Shown: in pieces, positions 46,637 to 55,709 of the stretch | How the letters are laid out: each line of letters begins with the position of its first letter | Position numbering within the stretch: position 1 is the first letter of the stretch | Assembly: GCF_000422505.1 (NCBI RefSeq) | Contig: NZ_KE383864.1 | Span: forward strand, 788,381 to 852,380 | Length of the DNA: 64,000 bases | Origin: Paenibacillus pinihumi DSM 23905 = JCM 16419 | GTDB lineage: Bacteria > Bacillota > Bacilli > Paenibacillales > Paenibacillaceae | Direction of reading: 5' to 3' | The notes under the pieces: generated by a model | Told to the model about the DNA's origin: nothing | Databases searched by the model: none | The model's input: the letters and a program-made list of their open reading frames with translations, nothing else | Program-made: the position numbers and the translations under genes

Positions 46637-46673
46637 ACAAAGGGATGATGCCGGCACGGCATCATCCCTTTGT
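46637..46673. repeat. Perfect 17-bp inverted repeat between the anti-sigma gene and holA
   Basis: ACAAAGGGATGATGCCG, GCA, CGGCATCATCCCTTTGT. Only a short TTTGTTG follows on the minus strand, so it is a weak terminator at best. It lies about 28 bases before the holA start and could affect read-through from the sigma operon. Confidence 0.75.
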
Positions 46674-46822
46674 CCCTGAATATCTATATAAACATTCCCT
46701 AGGAGGTCCATGGCCTCTCCTGTTGAATGGTCATACGATTATCAAGGCCACAACGTTTAAGCTTCCTGATGCTATACCATATGCTGGATTGCTACAATGT
46801 GTGCATAACAGGCTCGCCCGAT

Positions 46823-47968
46823 TTATTGTTTTGTTTCCGTTCCGTCTTTGATATGAATAACATAATGGAAGATATCCCCTCCACTGTCCTGCACATCATA
46901 TCCCAGTGTCAGACTGTCCTCCGACCAGACGAGATTGGAAATAACGCCATCCCTCTCTCCGCCTCTGAACAGCAACTCCTGTTTGTCCGTACTCTGAATG
47001 GATACGGTTTTGTCTGTTACTTCTGCACTGTACAAGCCATTAGGCGATACGGCTTGCTGTGCTTGCGCAGTACCGGTGAATGATTTCTGTTCATTGAAAA
47101 TCTCGGCGCCAGCATCAGCAGGCGGGGCAAACGCCATATCCGGCGCTTCCTTTGAACTCTCATCTGAAGCTTCGTTCTTGCCGCTGCCACTCCGCTCAGA
47201 GCCTGAAGAAACCTCCGAACCCTGCAGTTCCTTCTCGCTTGGCGCAGAATTCCCATGCTTCCCTGGAGAATCGGACGGTGACGATGCAGTCACCCTGTTG
47301 GCCGGCTTCTTGGGAGGCGACTCCTTGCCAGAATCAGCTTTATGCGGCTCCGGCCGAACCTCGCTGTCCGGGCTCTGGCCGGGCTGTTGCGGTTGGACGG
47401 TAGACTCTTGACTCTCTTCCGTCTTCGACTTCATGGCAGGCTCATCAGATGCCACGCCATTCTGCTCTTCGTTTCCAGCTGTATTCTGATTAGAGCTTTG
47501 CACAGTCACATTGGTTCGCAACAAGCTGCTGTCAGCCGCTGTATGGTCACCAGCAGAGCTTTTCTCCAGCGCTGTAGGCATATTCTGAGGATTATAGGTC
47601 AGCATAAATATACCGGCTACGAGGCCTGCTGCAACGACGCCGCTCAGCACACGATAGCGCTGAAACCAGCTTTTTCCGCTTCTGTCTGGCGCTTGTCTGC
47701 GCCGCGGGGCAGGCTTCTCCTCTGGTTCAGTCTCCTGACGCTGAAGCTCAATCTGCTCCAGCCGGGGCATAATGGCATCAACCAGGCTGTAGGCGGGAGT
47801 CACTTTGGGCAAATTCTCCAGTTCAGATGACAGTCGGCTCAAGCGCTCCTGCATTTCGGCACAGTCCGGGCAATTCCTTGTATGGCTCATCAGAATCTCG
47901 GTTTCCCGTTCATCCAGATCCCCGTCCAGCTGTCTTTGCATATAGTCCATCACCTCTTGACAAGTCAT
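46823..47968 (-). CDS. Transmembrane anti-sigma factor with large extracytoplasmic domain
   Basis: 381 residues. The cytoplasmic N-terminus has the zinc anti-sigma motif HTRNCPDC (H29-x3-C33-x2-C36), followed by a linker, one transmembrane helix (about 107-125), a Ser/Glu/Pro/Gly-rich low-complexity stretch (about 140-290), and a folded C-terminus (about 300-381) with beta-strand patterns SPNGLYSAEVTDKTVSIQS and NLVWSEDSLTLGYDV reminiscent of beta-propeller blades. The start overlaps the sigma factor stop (ATGA), the usual sigma/anti-sigma coupling. It presumably holds the sigma factor inactive until a surface signal arrives. Confidence 0.88.
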   Translation of the reverse strand: MTCQEVMDYMQRQLDGDLDERETEILMSHTRNCPDCAEMQERLSRLSSELENLPKVTPAYSLVDAIMPRLEQIELQRQETEPEEKPAPRRRQAPDRSGKSWFQRYRVLSGVVAAGLVAGIFMLTYNPQNMPTALEKSSAGDHTAADSSLLRTNVTVQSSNQNTAGNEEQNGVASDEPAMKSKTEESQESTVQPQQPGQSPDSEVRPEPHKADSGKESPPKKPANRVTASSPSDSPGKHGNSAPSEKELQGSEVSSGSERSGSGKNEASDESSKEAPDMAFAPPADAGAEIFNEQKSFTGTAQAQQAVSPNGLYSAEVTDKTVSIQSTDKQELLFRGGERDGVISNLVWSEDSLTLGYDVQDSGGDIFHYVIHIKDGTETKQ

Positions 47969-48513
47969 CCTCGGACACCACCTTTCTGATAATCATGGAG
48001 TAATGTTTGCAGCTGCTGCCTGGCCCGGAATAAATAAGATTTCACTGTATTCAATGGCAAATCAAGAGAGTCGGCAATTTCATTGTACGAGAAATCCTGC
48101 AGATACCTCAGCACGACTACCGCGCGGTGATGCTCGGGAAGCTTGTCGATGGCTTCGCGTATATCTTTGGCCACATAGGTGGACAATACCTCATCCTCAA
48201 CATTCTGCTTCTCTTGAAACACCATTTCATGCTCGTCAATCGACACCGTCGGCTTGCTGCGCCGGAATTTATCAATGCATATATTCGTTACGATTCGCTG
48301 CACCCAGGTCTTGAATTGTGCTTTTTCCTCGTAAGAGCCAATTTTGGTGTAGATGCGAATAAGCGCCTCCTGAGCGGCATCCATCGCATCCTGTTCATTG
48401 TTCACAATATAATAGGCTGTCCGATACACATGAGTTTCAATCTCGCGCAATAGGGTAATTAGAGCGTCGCGATCGCCCGATTGAGCGGCTCTTATGAGAC
48501 CAGGCTCTACCAC
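47965..48513 (-). CDS. ECF RNA polymerase sigma factor (SigW-like)
   Basis: 182-residue group IV sigma factor. Region 2 includes NNEQDAMDAAQEALIRIYTKI and FKTWVQRIVTNICIDKFRR; region 4 includes LPEHHRAVVVLRYLQDFSYNEIADSLDLPLNTVKSYLFRAR. It resembles SigW/SigM-type factors, but the exact class cannot be fixed by eye. The start is a GTG at 48513, seven bases after GAGGGGG. It is followed by its membrane anti-sigma factor. A possible self-recognised promoter lies 30 bases upstream. Confidence 0.92.
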   Translation of the reverse strand: MVEPGLIRAAQSGDRDALITLLREIETHVYRTAYYIVNNEQDAMDAAQEALIRIYTKIGSYEEKAQFKTWVQRIVTNICIDKFRRSKPTVSIDEHEMVFQEKQNVEDEVLSTYVAKDIREAIDKLPEHHRAVVVLRYLQDFSYNEIADSLDLPLNTVKSYLFRARQQLQTLLHDYQKGGVRG

Positions 48514-48542
48514 GAAGGATCCCCCTCTCTTGCAACCTTTCA

Positions 48543-48569
48543 GACGGAAAGGCTGAAATGAATGTTGCA
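48543..48569 (-). promoter_or_regulatory. Candidate ECF-type autoregulatory promoter
   Basis: Minus strand TGCAAC, 17 bases, CGTC, preceded by an A/T-tract like an UP element. The AAC and CGTC cores are those of ECF promoters (sigma-M/W/X types). The position fits transcription of the sigma gene. Confidence 0.45.
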
Positions 48570-49080
48570 GTCTAAACTGCAGATCTTAAAATTTTTTTAA
48601 ATTTTTTAGCCATTACTCAAATAGCACCCGGTCAGCGGGCATGTAATACGCCGTAAAAAAGTTTATTCAAAAGACTATTTCTAATCATGGCTGTACGCGC
48701 ACAATTCCATCTATTTCTTGAAAGTTCATTATCATAAAATTAGTCCGGTATGGTCATTTGTGACTTATAATGGTAATCTCGCGCTTATTCCCGCCACAAG
48801 ATCCTGATTGGCCGCGATTTCATATATTCCTCAATAAGAATAGCAGAAAAACAGCCAAGCGTATAGAGCGTTGCCGCTTACATCATCCTATGGAATTAAT
48901 GTCAAAAAAGCACCTGCCCCAATCTGTTCCTGCAAACTAAATGGCTGCAGAATCCAGCTAAACGGATGCTGTAATACATGGTCAATCCTTTACTGCCCGA
49001 CAGCTCTTTAATTACAAAGGTGCATGTTGTTTTAACCCGGCCCGCTAAGCAGGGCTTCTGCTTTGGCTGTCACGCAACTA
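48570..49080. other. Gene-free interval between comEC and the sigma operon
   Basis: About 510 bases with frequent stops in all frames and no recognisable RNA gene. It is AT-rich next to the sigma promoter (runs of A and T at 48587-48609). Just after comEC, GCCC and GGGC arms around TGCTTAGC may form a weak terminator. Nothing else can be supported. Confidence 0.6.
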
Positions 49081-51744
49081 TTACGGCGGGCTCCCGCCCA
49101 GCTTCGTGCGCCAGCTTATTTGGCCGTCCGCAATTTTGATCTGAATTTCCCCGTGCAAATCCGTCCGCAGCGTAAAAATCCCGTATTTGTCCAGGCGCTC
49201 CGTCACGGTCGGATGCGGATGTCCGTAACTGTTCGTCCTGCCTACAGAGATAAATGCTGCTGCAGGCGTCCAGTATTGAACCCATTCCTCTGTTGTCGAT
49301 GTTCGGCTGCCATGATGGGACAGTTTCATCAGGTCGATTGGCCCCTTGCTGCGCTGCTCATCCCTCAGCCCGGCCAGCAGGAACTTCTCTGATGCCGCCT
49401 CCATATCCCCCGCCAGCAGCAGACTGCGTCCGTAAAGCTTAAGCAGAAGTGCTACACTGCTTCCATTCTGGTCCTTAACCTCCTTCACCCGAACGTCTTC
49501 ATATGTATCCATCATACAAGGTACCCGCGGCCACAGCACCTCAAACTCTACATGCGGCTCAAGCTTCAGCCCGGTTCCGGTACAAGCCTGATATACCGGA
49601 ATCCCCTTTTCAAGTGCAGTGGCGAGCAGCTTTTTGGCATCTGAAGATGGCTTTACCGTACCGTTCCACAATAATTTGTTGACTGGGATGGATTCCAGCA
49701 CTGCCTGAAGCCCTCCGATATGGTCGGTATCCAGGTGAGAGATGACAAGCAGATCAATTTGCTGTACGCCCCGCTTCTTTAGCAGCGGTACAACCACCTT
49801 CCGTCCCACCTCAAACGGATCCCGACGCTCCTTCCATTCCTCTTGGAGTCTGCCAAACTTAATGGTGCCCCCGCCATCCACCAGGATATGTCTTCCCTGG
49901 GGCGTACGAATAAGAATCGCATCACCCTGTCCTACATCCAGAAAATGAATGGCAGCCGCCTTGTCCCAGCGGCCGGGATGATAAGCATGGATGAGCAGCA
50001 CAATAATCAGTGAGGCAATAGAAGCTGCCTGAATGCGCCTGGTCCACAATGACTGCCTTTCGTCCCCGGTCTCTGCTCTCATGATTCCCGGAGTGCCTCT
50101 GGTCGAACCAAGGGGCTGTGTGGGCAGCTCCCCATCTGAACGTGCCATTCCCCGGACAACTTCCCTTGCCGAATACTGCTGTCTGCGAACGGATACGATC
50201 GCTGCCAGACAATGAATGGCAAGCAGCACAACGAAAAACCAGACAGCAATCCATCCTGCCGAAGGAGAAGGCCATACCAGCTTTGCAGCTGAAATTTGGT
50301 CGAGTGCTTCAATTGTCCGGAACGTAAATGTATTGGTTATGCGGGCTAGCCCTGCCGCGGCCTCACCAAGAGGCTGCCACAGCATCGAAAGCAGCAGGGA
50401 TACGGTTCCCAAGGGTAGACTAATAGAGCTAATAACAGGTACCAGCAGTAAATTGGCAGGCAAGGAAAGCAAATTATAGCTGTTAAAATAATAGATCGTC
50501 AGCGGAAATGAGATCAGCTCCGCTACGATGGATACGGCTGTCATGTCCAGCACCCACTGTCCCCGTTTCCAGTCAGGAAACGCTCTGCGCAAAGGCGGCA
50601 CACCAAGGATCAGCCCTCCGGTTACAAGAAATGAAAATTGAAAACTCACGTTTTCCAGCATATACGGTTCTATGAAAAGCATAACCAGTGCGGCAAAGGC
50701 CAGAATGTGCAATCCATCCTTAAGCATCTTCCGTTTGGCTGCCATCAGTCCAATTACGGCCATTAGGCCGGCGCGAACGACTGAAGGTGTTGCTCCGGCA
50801 AGCAGCACATAGACGGGAACAGCTGCCATCAGCACATTCATTGTGCTCTCTTTTGTCAGTCTGAACATGCGGAGCGCGAGGGTCAGCCCATACAAAAATA
50901 CCCCGACATGCAGGCCGGAGACAGCAAGGATATGGCTCATTCCAAGTCCGGAAAACTGCTGGTATTGGGCAGGGTCCATGTCCTCTCTCATCCCGATGAC
51001 AAGCCCCTTCATAAAGCCTGCATGCTGGCCTGGGTACAGCCTGTCCAGCCGTTCACCCAGCCATGCCCTGGCCTGATCGACTATTCCCAGCAGTGCGGGC
51101 AGTGTCCAGCTGCTGCCCGGTTGGGTATTCACAACTTGGGCCCCCTGCACCTTGAACAGCCAATGGATTCGCTTGGTATGGAGGTAGCGCCTGTAATCAA
51201 ATCCGCCGAAATTGGTCGCTCCTGCAGGCAATTGAAGCTCCCCGGTCGCCTGTATCCGATCTCCCCGCCTCCATGCTGCAGCAGTCCGCTGCTCTTCTTC
51301 ATGGAGCAGCTTGACCTGAACCATCATTCTTTCTTTCAGCACGTGAAGCTGTCCATCCCTTTGCAGGAGGATGCTTTCCACAGACAATTGAAAGCTTGCC
51401 CGGTCGCCATCCACATTTACCGGAGAGGCAATCATGCCCGTCAGTTCAACTTCTGCAGCGGCTGAAGCTGCTGCCTTGACCTCTATCGCCCCCTCTGCCA
51501 ACTCTTGCAGTGCCGTCACATTGCGGATGTCCGCAAACGTGCGCTCTCCGGCTGCCAGCGCATAGGCTGCCACACAAGCAATGGCAAGCCCCCGCCCTGT
51601 ATGGCCTAATAAAACCAGTGCAGCCAGGGCCGACACCAGCGCTGCCCCAAGCATCAGGACGGCGGGACTGCCGAACGATGCTGCCACGGCGCTACCTCCC
51701 ACCCAGCAGATGACAAACCATACCAAGGGCCTCTTGGACATCAT
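49081..51744 (-). CDS. comEC: DNA internalization-related competence protein ComEC/Rec2
   Basis: Membrane channel for uptake of single-stranded DNA, 887 residues. An N-terminal OB-like domain, the Competence domain with many transmembrane helices (including GMSHILAVSGLHVGVFLYGL), and a C-terminal metallo-beta-lactamase domain (FLDVGQGDAILIRTPQGRHILVDGGG, SHLDTDHIGG, KLSHHGSRTST) are all present, so the gene looks intact. The ATG at 51744 is seven bases after GAGAGG; the frame begins with a TTG at 51747. A terminator separates it from comEB. Confidence 0.94.
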   Translation of the reverse strand: MMSKRPLVWFVICWVGGSAVAASFGSPAVLMLGAALVSALAALVLLGHTGRGLAIACVAAYALAAGERTFADIRNVTALQELAEGAIEVKAAASAAAEVELTGMIASPVNVDGDRASFQLSVESILLQRDGQLHVLKERMMVQVKLLHEEEQRTAAAWRRGDRIQATGELQLPAGATNFGGFDYRRYLHTKRIHWLFKVQGAQVVNTQPGSSWTLPALLGIVDQARAWLGERLDRLYPGQHAGFMKGLVIGMREDMDPAQYQQFSGLGMSHILAVSGLHVGVFLYGLTLALRMFRLTKESTMNVLMAAVPVYVLLAGATPSVVRAGLMAVIGLMAAKRKMLKDGLHILAFAALVMLFIEPYMLENVSFQFSFLVTGGLILGVPPLRRAFPDWKRGQWVLDMTAVSIVAELISFPLTIYYFNSYNLLSLPANLLLVPVISSISLPLGTVSLLLSMLWQPLGEAAAGLARITNTFTFRTIEALDQISAAKLVWPSPSAGWIAVWFFVVLLAIHCLAAIVSVRRQQYSAREVVRGMARSDGELPTQPLGSTRGTPGIMRAETGDERQSLWTRRIQAASIASLIIVLLIHAYHPGRWDKAAAIHFLDVGQGDAILIRTPQGRHILVDGGGTIKFGRLQEEWKERRDPFEVGRKVVVPLLKKRGVQQIDLLVISHLDTDHIGGLQAVLESIPVNKLLWNGTVKPSSDAKKLLATALEKGIPVYQACTGTGLKLEPHVEFEVLWPRVPCMMDTYEDVRVKEVKDQNGSSVALLLKLYGRSLLLAGDMEAASEKFLLAGLRDEQRSKGPIDLMKLSHHGSRTSTTEEWVQYWTPAAAFISVGRTNSYGHPHPTVTERLDKYGIFTLRTDLHGEIQIKIADGQISWRTKLGGSPP

Positions 51745-51830
51745 CAATTCACCTCTCTATTAATCCATTCATTCGTCCAACAATTCGCATAAGAATGGCG
51801 CAAGTGTTGCTTCGATATTCATAGCCACAC

Positions 51831-51874
51831 AAAAAAAGCACCTCTTTACACATGTTCATGTGTAAAGAGGTGCT
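51831..51874 (-). terminator. Intrinsic terminator between comEB and comEC
   Basis: Minus strand AGCACCTCTTTACACATG, three bases, and its exact complement, then TTTTTTTGTG. The stem is long and perfect. comEC is therefore probably expressed from its own promoter or by read-through. Confidence 0.92.
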
Positions 51875-51921
51875 TCCCCTTACTGAAAATAAGATTGAAT
51901 GTCGCAATGATAAAATTTTGA

Positions 51922-52452
51922 TCAGGCTTGTACGTCCATCATCGTCTGCGGTGGCGGCGAATAGTGTTCCAGACTGCGGAACCGAAGCCCCTTCTGTTCC
52001 ATCAGCCTGGTTACCTTTTCGCTGTCCTTGTTATATGCACGATGGTAGACGATTTCCTTGACTCCGCTGTTTGCAAGCATATTGGCGCAGGTCCAGCATG
52101 GCTGGTCGGTCACATACACGGTCGAGCCTTCACGGTGAATGCGGTCCGTGAAAAGCAGCAGGTTCTGCTCGGCGTGGATCGTACGGATGCAGCGCTGCTT
52201 TTTGATCATCTGCTCCTGCCCGTCCTTATGCTGCAATTCATATTCCTCGACGATCATGCAGCCTTCCTCCGAGCAGTCCGGCGCACCGGAGGGCGCACCA
52301 TTATAGGCGGTTCCCATCAGGTTCTTGCCCTGGACAAGTACGGCTCCCACATGTCTTCTCGGGCAGCGTGACCGTGTCGACGCCATATATGCGATGTCCA
52401 TAAAATACGTATCCCAGTCTTTGCGCGCAGCTTCATGGCTTGCCATAATCAT
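51922..52452 (-). CDS. comEB: dCMP deaminase ComEB
   Basis: 176-residue cytidine/deoxycytidylate deaminase family enzyme. The zinc site is HAEQNLL plus PCWTCANML. It converts dCMP to dUMP; although in the comE cluster it is dispensable for transformation in Bacillus. With cdd missing near era, it is the only pyrimidine deaminase in the window. The ATG at 52452 follows AAGGAAG; an in-frame ATG two codons later is possible. Confidence 0.94.
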   Translation of the reverse strand: MIMASHEAARKDWDTYFMDIAYMASTRSRCPRRHVGAVLVQGKNLMGTAYNGAPSGAPDCSEEGCMIVEEYELQHKDGQEQMIKKQRCIRTIHAEQNLLLFTDRIHREGSTVYVTDQPCWTCANMLANSGVKEIVYHRAYNKDSEKVTRLMEQKGLRFRSLEHYSPPPQTMMDVQA

Positions 52453-52505
52453 TATTCTTCCTTTCCTTGCTTGCAGGCTTGCAGCCTTCCCATACAGGTA
52501 ATGAA

Positions 52506-53915
<1,410 letters not shown>

Positions 53916-54584
53916 TCATAATCCGGGATATACGACAATGCTGTTTTTGATTTTTTCCAGCATTTTCGACCCGATTCCCTTCACCCGGGTAATATCTTCG
54001 ACAGAACGGAAGAGCCCGTTACGGCTGCGCTCATCAACAATCGCCTGGGCTTTGGCCGGACCGATGCCCGGCAGCGCGATCAAATCCTCCGCCTGCGCCT
54101 TGTTCAAATTAAGCCGTCCCTCGGCATCAACCAGCGGCTCCGGCGGCGGCGTATCGCCTGAGTGCTGCCCATGGCTTGCATTGGACTCATAACCTTTCCC
54201 CTCCCCTGTACCTGCACCATTGTCCTGGGCCGATGTACCCCCGTCCCTGACTGCTCCTTCCCCTGCTGCCCCTTGGTCCTTGTCGTATGCAGATTTCCCG
54301 TCCAGTCCCGTGCCGCTCTGTGCGCCTGCGTTCTTATCCGGCAGCGAATCTGCAATCTTGCCGGAGGCCCCGGCAGCCATACTGCCGCTAGTGGAAGCGG
54401 ATGATTGTGGTTCTTCATAAGCTCCCAGCGCCTTCCCCAACTGCCCGTCCAGCCTTAGCCATTCCTCTGTATCCTTGTCGTTCCTTGTCCATAATGCCAC
54501 TGCGAGCAGCAGCAGCGCTGCTGCTAACAGACCGATAGCCGACCACCGGGAAATTGCAGCGGAACTCATTTTATGATGCATCAT
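53916..54584 (-). CDS. comEA: Competence DNA receptor ComEA (helix-hairpin-helix, no SLBB domain)
   Basis: DNA receptor of the competence system. About 222 residues: N-terminal transmembrane anchor (WSAIGLLAAALLLLAVALW), a long Gly/Ser/Asp/Ala-rich linker (about 60-150), and a C-terminal tandem helix-hairpin-helix (LNLNKAQAEDLIALPGIGPAKAQAIVDERSR ... DITRVKGIGSKMLEKIKNSIVV pattern) that binds DNA. The SLBB-like domain of Bacillus ComEA (V-x-GAV..PGVY pattern) is not visible. The ATG at 54584 is six bases after GGAG; an ATG at 54590 directly touches GAGGAG. Confidence 0.88.
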   Translation of the reverse strand: MMHHKMSSAAISRWSAIGLLAAALLLLAVALWTRNDKDTEEWLRLDGQLGKALGAYEEPQSSASTSGSMAAGASGKIADSLPDKNAGAQSGTGLDGKSAYDKDQGAAGEGAVRDGGTSAQDNGAGTGEGKGYESNASHGQHSGDTPPPEPLVDAEGRLNLNKAQAEDLIALPGIGPAKAQAIVDERSRNGLFRSVEDITRVKGIGSKMLEKIKNSIVVYPGL

Positions 54585-54638
54585 CTTCATCTCCTCGCCA
54601 TAATTTGATAGATAAATGAACTAATATCTTGGTTATTT

Positions 54639-54657
54639 AATATTTTTATAAAATATT
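54639..54657. repeat. AT-rich palindrome in the comEA/comER divergent region
   Basis: AATATTTT, TAT, AAAATATT: a perfect 8-bp inverted repeat halfway between the divergent genes. It could be an operator, but it does not have the ComK AAAA-N5-TTTT box order. Confidence 0.5.
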
Positions 54658-54735
54658 TGATCATGTCTGCCAAGCAGGGTGTCATAAGGTATTAAGAGCA
54701 GCGTGCGAACGCGTCGTGTAAAGGAGGGATTTACA

Positions 54736-55575
54736 ATGAACATCGGGTTTATCGGAACCGGAAGCATGGGCAGCCTGCTGATTGACTCTTTCATCCAATC
54801 AGGAGCCTTGCTCCCCGGGCAAATCAAGGCAGCCAACCGCTCCTTCACAAAGGCCGAAAGTCTGGCTACCAGGCATCCGGGCTTGCAGGCTGTAACTTCG
54901 AATGTGGAAGCTGCGGCAGACCGCGATATTGTATTCCTGTGTGTCAAACCGCTGGATTATAAAAAGGTCCTGGACGAAATAAAGGCCAGCATGCAGCCGG
55001 AGCAAATGATCGTCTCGATCACAAGTCCAGTGCTTCTGGCCCAATTGGAGGAATGTGTGCCTTCTAAAGTGGCGAAGGTCATTCCAAGTATTACAAACTA
55101 TACACTCAGCGGCGCTTCTCTTTGCATATACGGCAGCCGCACGAGCGAGCAGGATCACCGCAGGCTGGAGGAACTGCTCAGCCATATCAGCCAGCCGCTG
55201 CGGATCGAGGAACGCTACACCCGTATCGTCTCCGATCTGTCGAGCTGCGGCCCGGCTTTCTTCGCCTATCTGCTGCAAAGATTTGTCGATGCTGCCGTAG
55301 AGGAAACCGGCATCGACCACGATGAAGCCGTCACACTCGCCAGCAATATGCTGCTAGGCACCGGCAAACTGCTCACAGAAGGAGGCTTCACACCTCTTGA
55401 GCTGCAAGCCCGGGTATCCGTTCCCGGCGGGATTACCGCCCAGGCGCTTCAAATGCTCGATCATGAGCTGGAAGGCGTGTTCAACCGGCTCGTTCGAACC
55501 ACCCACGCCAAATACAACGAGGATGTCCAGAAGGTCACAGCTGCTTTCTATGAGGAGAAAATCAAAGGCTCCTGA
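54736..55575 (+). CDS. comER: Late competence protein ComER (pyrroline-5-carboxylate reductase family)
   Basis: 279-residue NAD(P)-binding protein with the Rossmann motif IGFIGTGSMGSLL and the P5C-reductase-like C-terminal dimer domain (SSCGPAFFAYLLQRFVDAA, VSVPGGITAQAL). ComER is known from the comE region and affects sporulation/biofilm; catalytic activity is uncertain. The ATG at 54736 has AAAGGAGGG seven bases upstream. It diverges from comEA as in Bacillus and is one of two plus-strand genes. Confidence 0.93.
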   Translation: MNIGFIGTGSMGSLLIDSFIQSGALLPGQIKAANRSFTKAESLATRHPGLQAVTSNVEAAADRDIVFLCVKPLDYKKVLDEIKASMQPEQMIVSITSPVLLAQLEECVPSKVAKVIPSITNYTLSGASLCIYGSRTSEQDHRRLEELLSHISQPLRIEERYTRIVSDLSSCGPAFFAYLLQRFVDAAVEETGIDHDEAVTLASNMLLGTGKLLTEGGFTPLELQARVSVPGGITAQALQMLDHELEGVFNRLVRTTHAKYNEDVQKVTAAFYEEKIKGS

Positions 55576-55645
55576 GCTATCTGTTATTCCCGGATTCACC
55601 CTACGCGCCGCCGCGCACAAAAAACATTCCTGCCATTTTGAAAGC

Positions 55646-55676
55646 AGCGTACGCCACTAAGACGTACGCTGTTTTT
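55646..55676 (+). terminator. Intrinsic terminator of comER
   Basis: AGCGTACG, 9-base loop, CGTACGCT, GTTTTTG. It lies 71 bases after comER and also faces the 3' end of leuS, where it could act weakly in reverse. Confidence 0.82.
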
Positions 55677-55709
55677 GTTATATCGGCCTGTACATGCTGG
55701 TTCATCCAC

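Noticed and set aside
48570-49080. Small RNA or yqzM-like gene in the large gap after comEC
   Set aside because: No open frame with a ribosome binding site, no strong promoter and terminator pair, and no sequence resembling a known RNA.
54591-54735. ComK box in the comEA/comER spacer
   Set aside because: The AT-rich palindrome has T runs before A runs, not AAAA-N5-TTTT.
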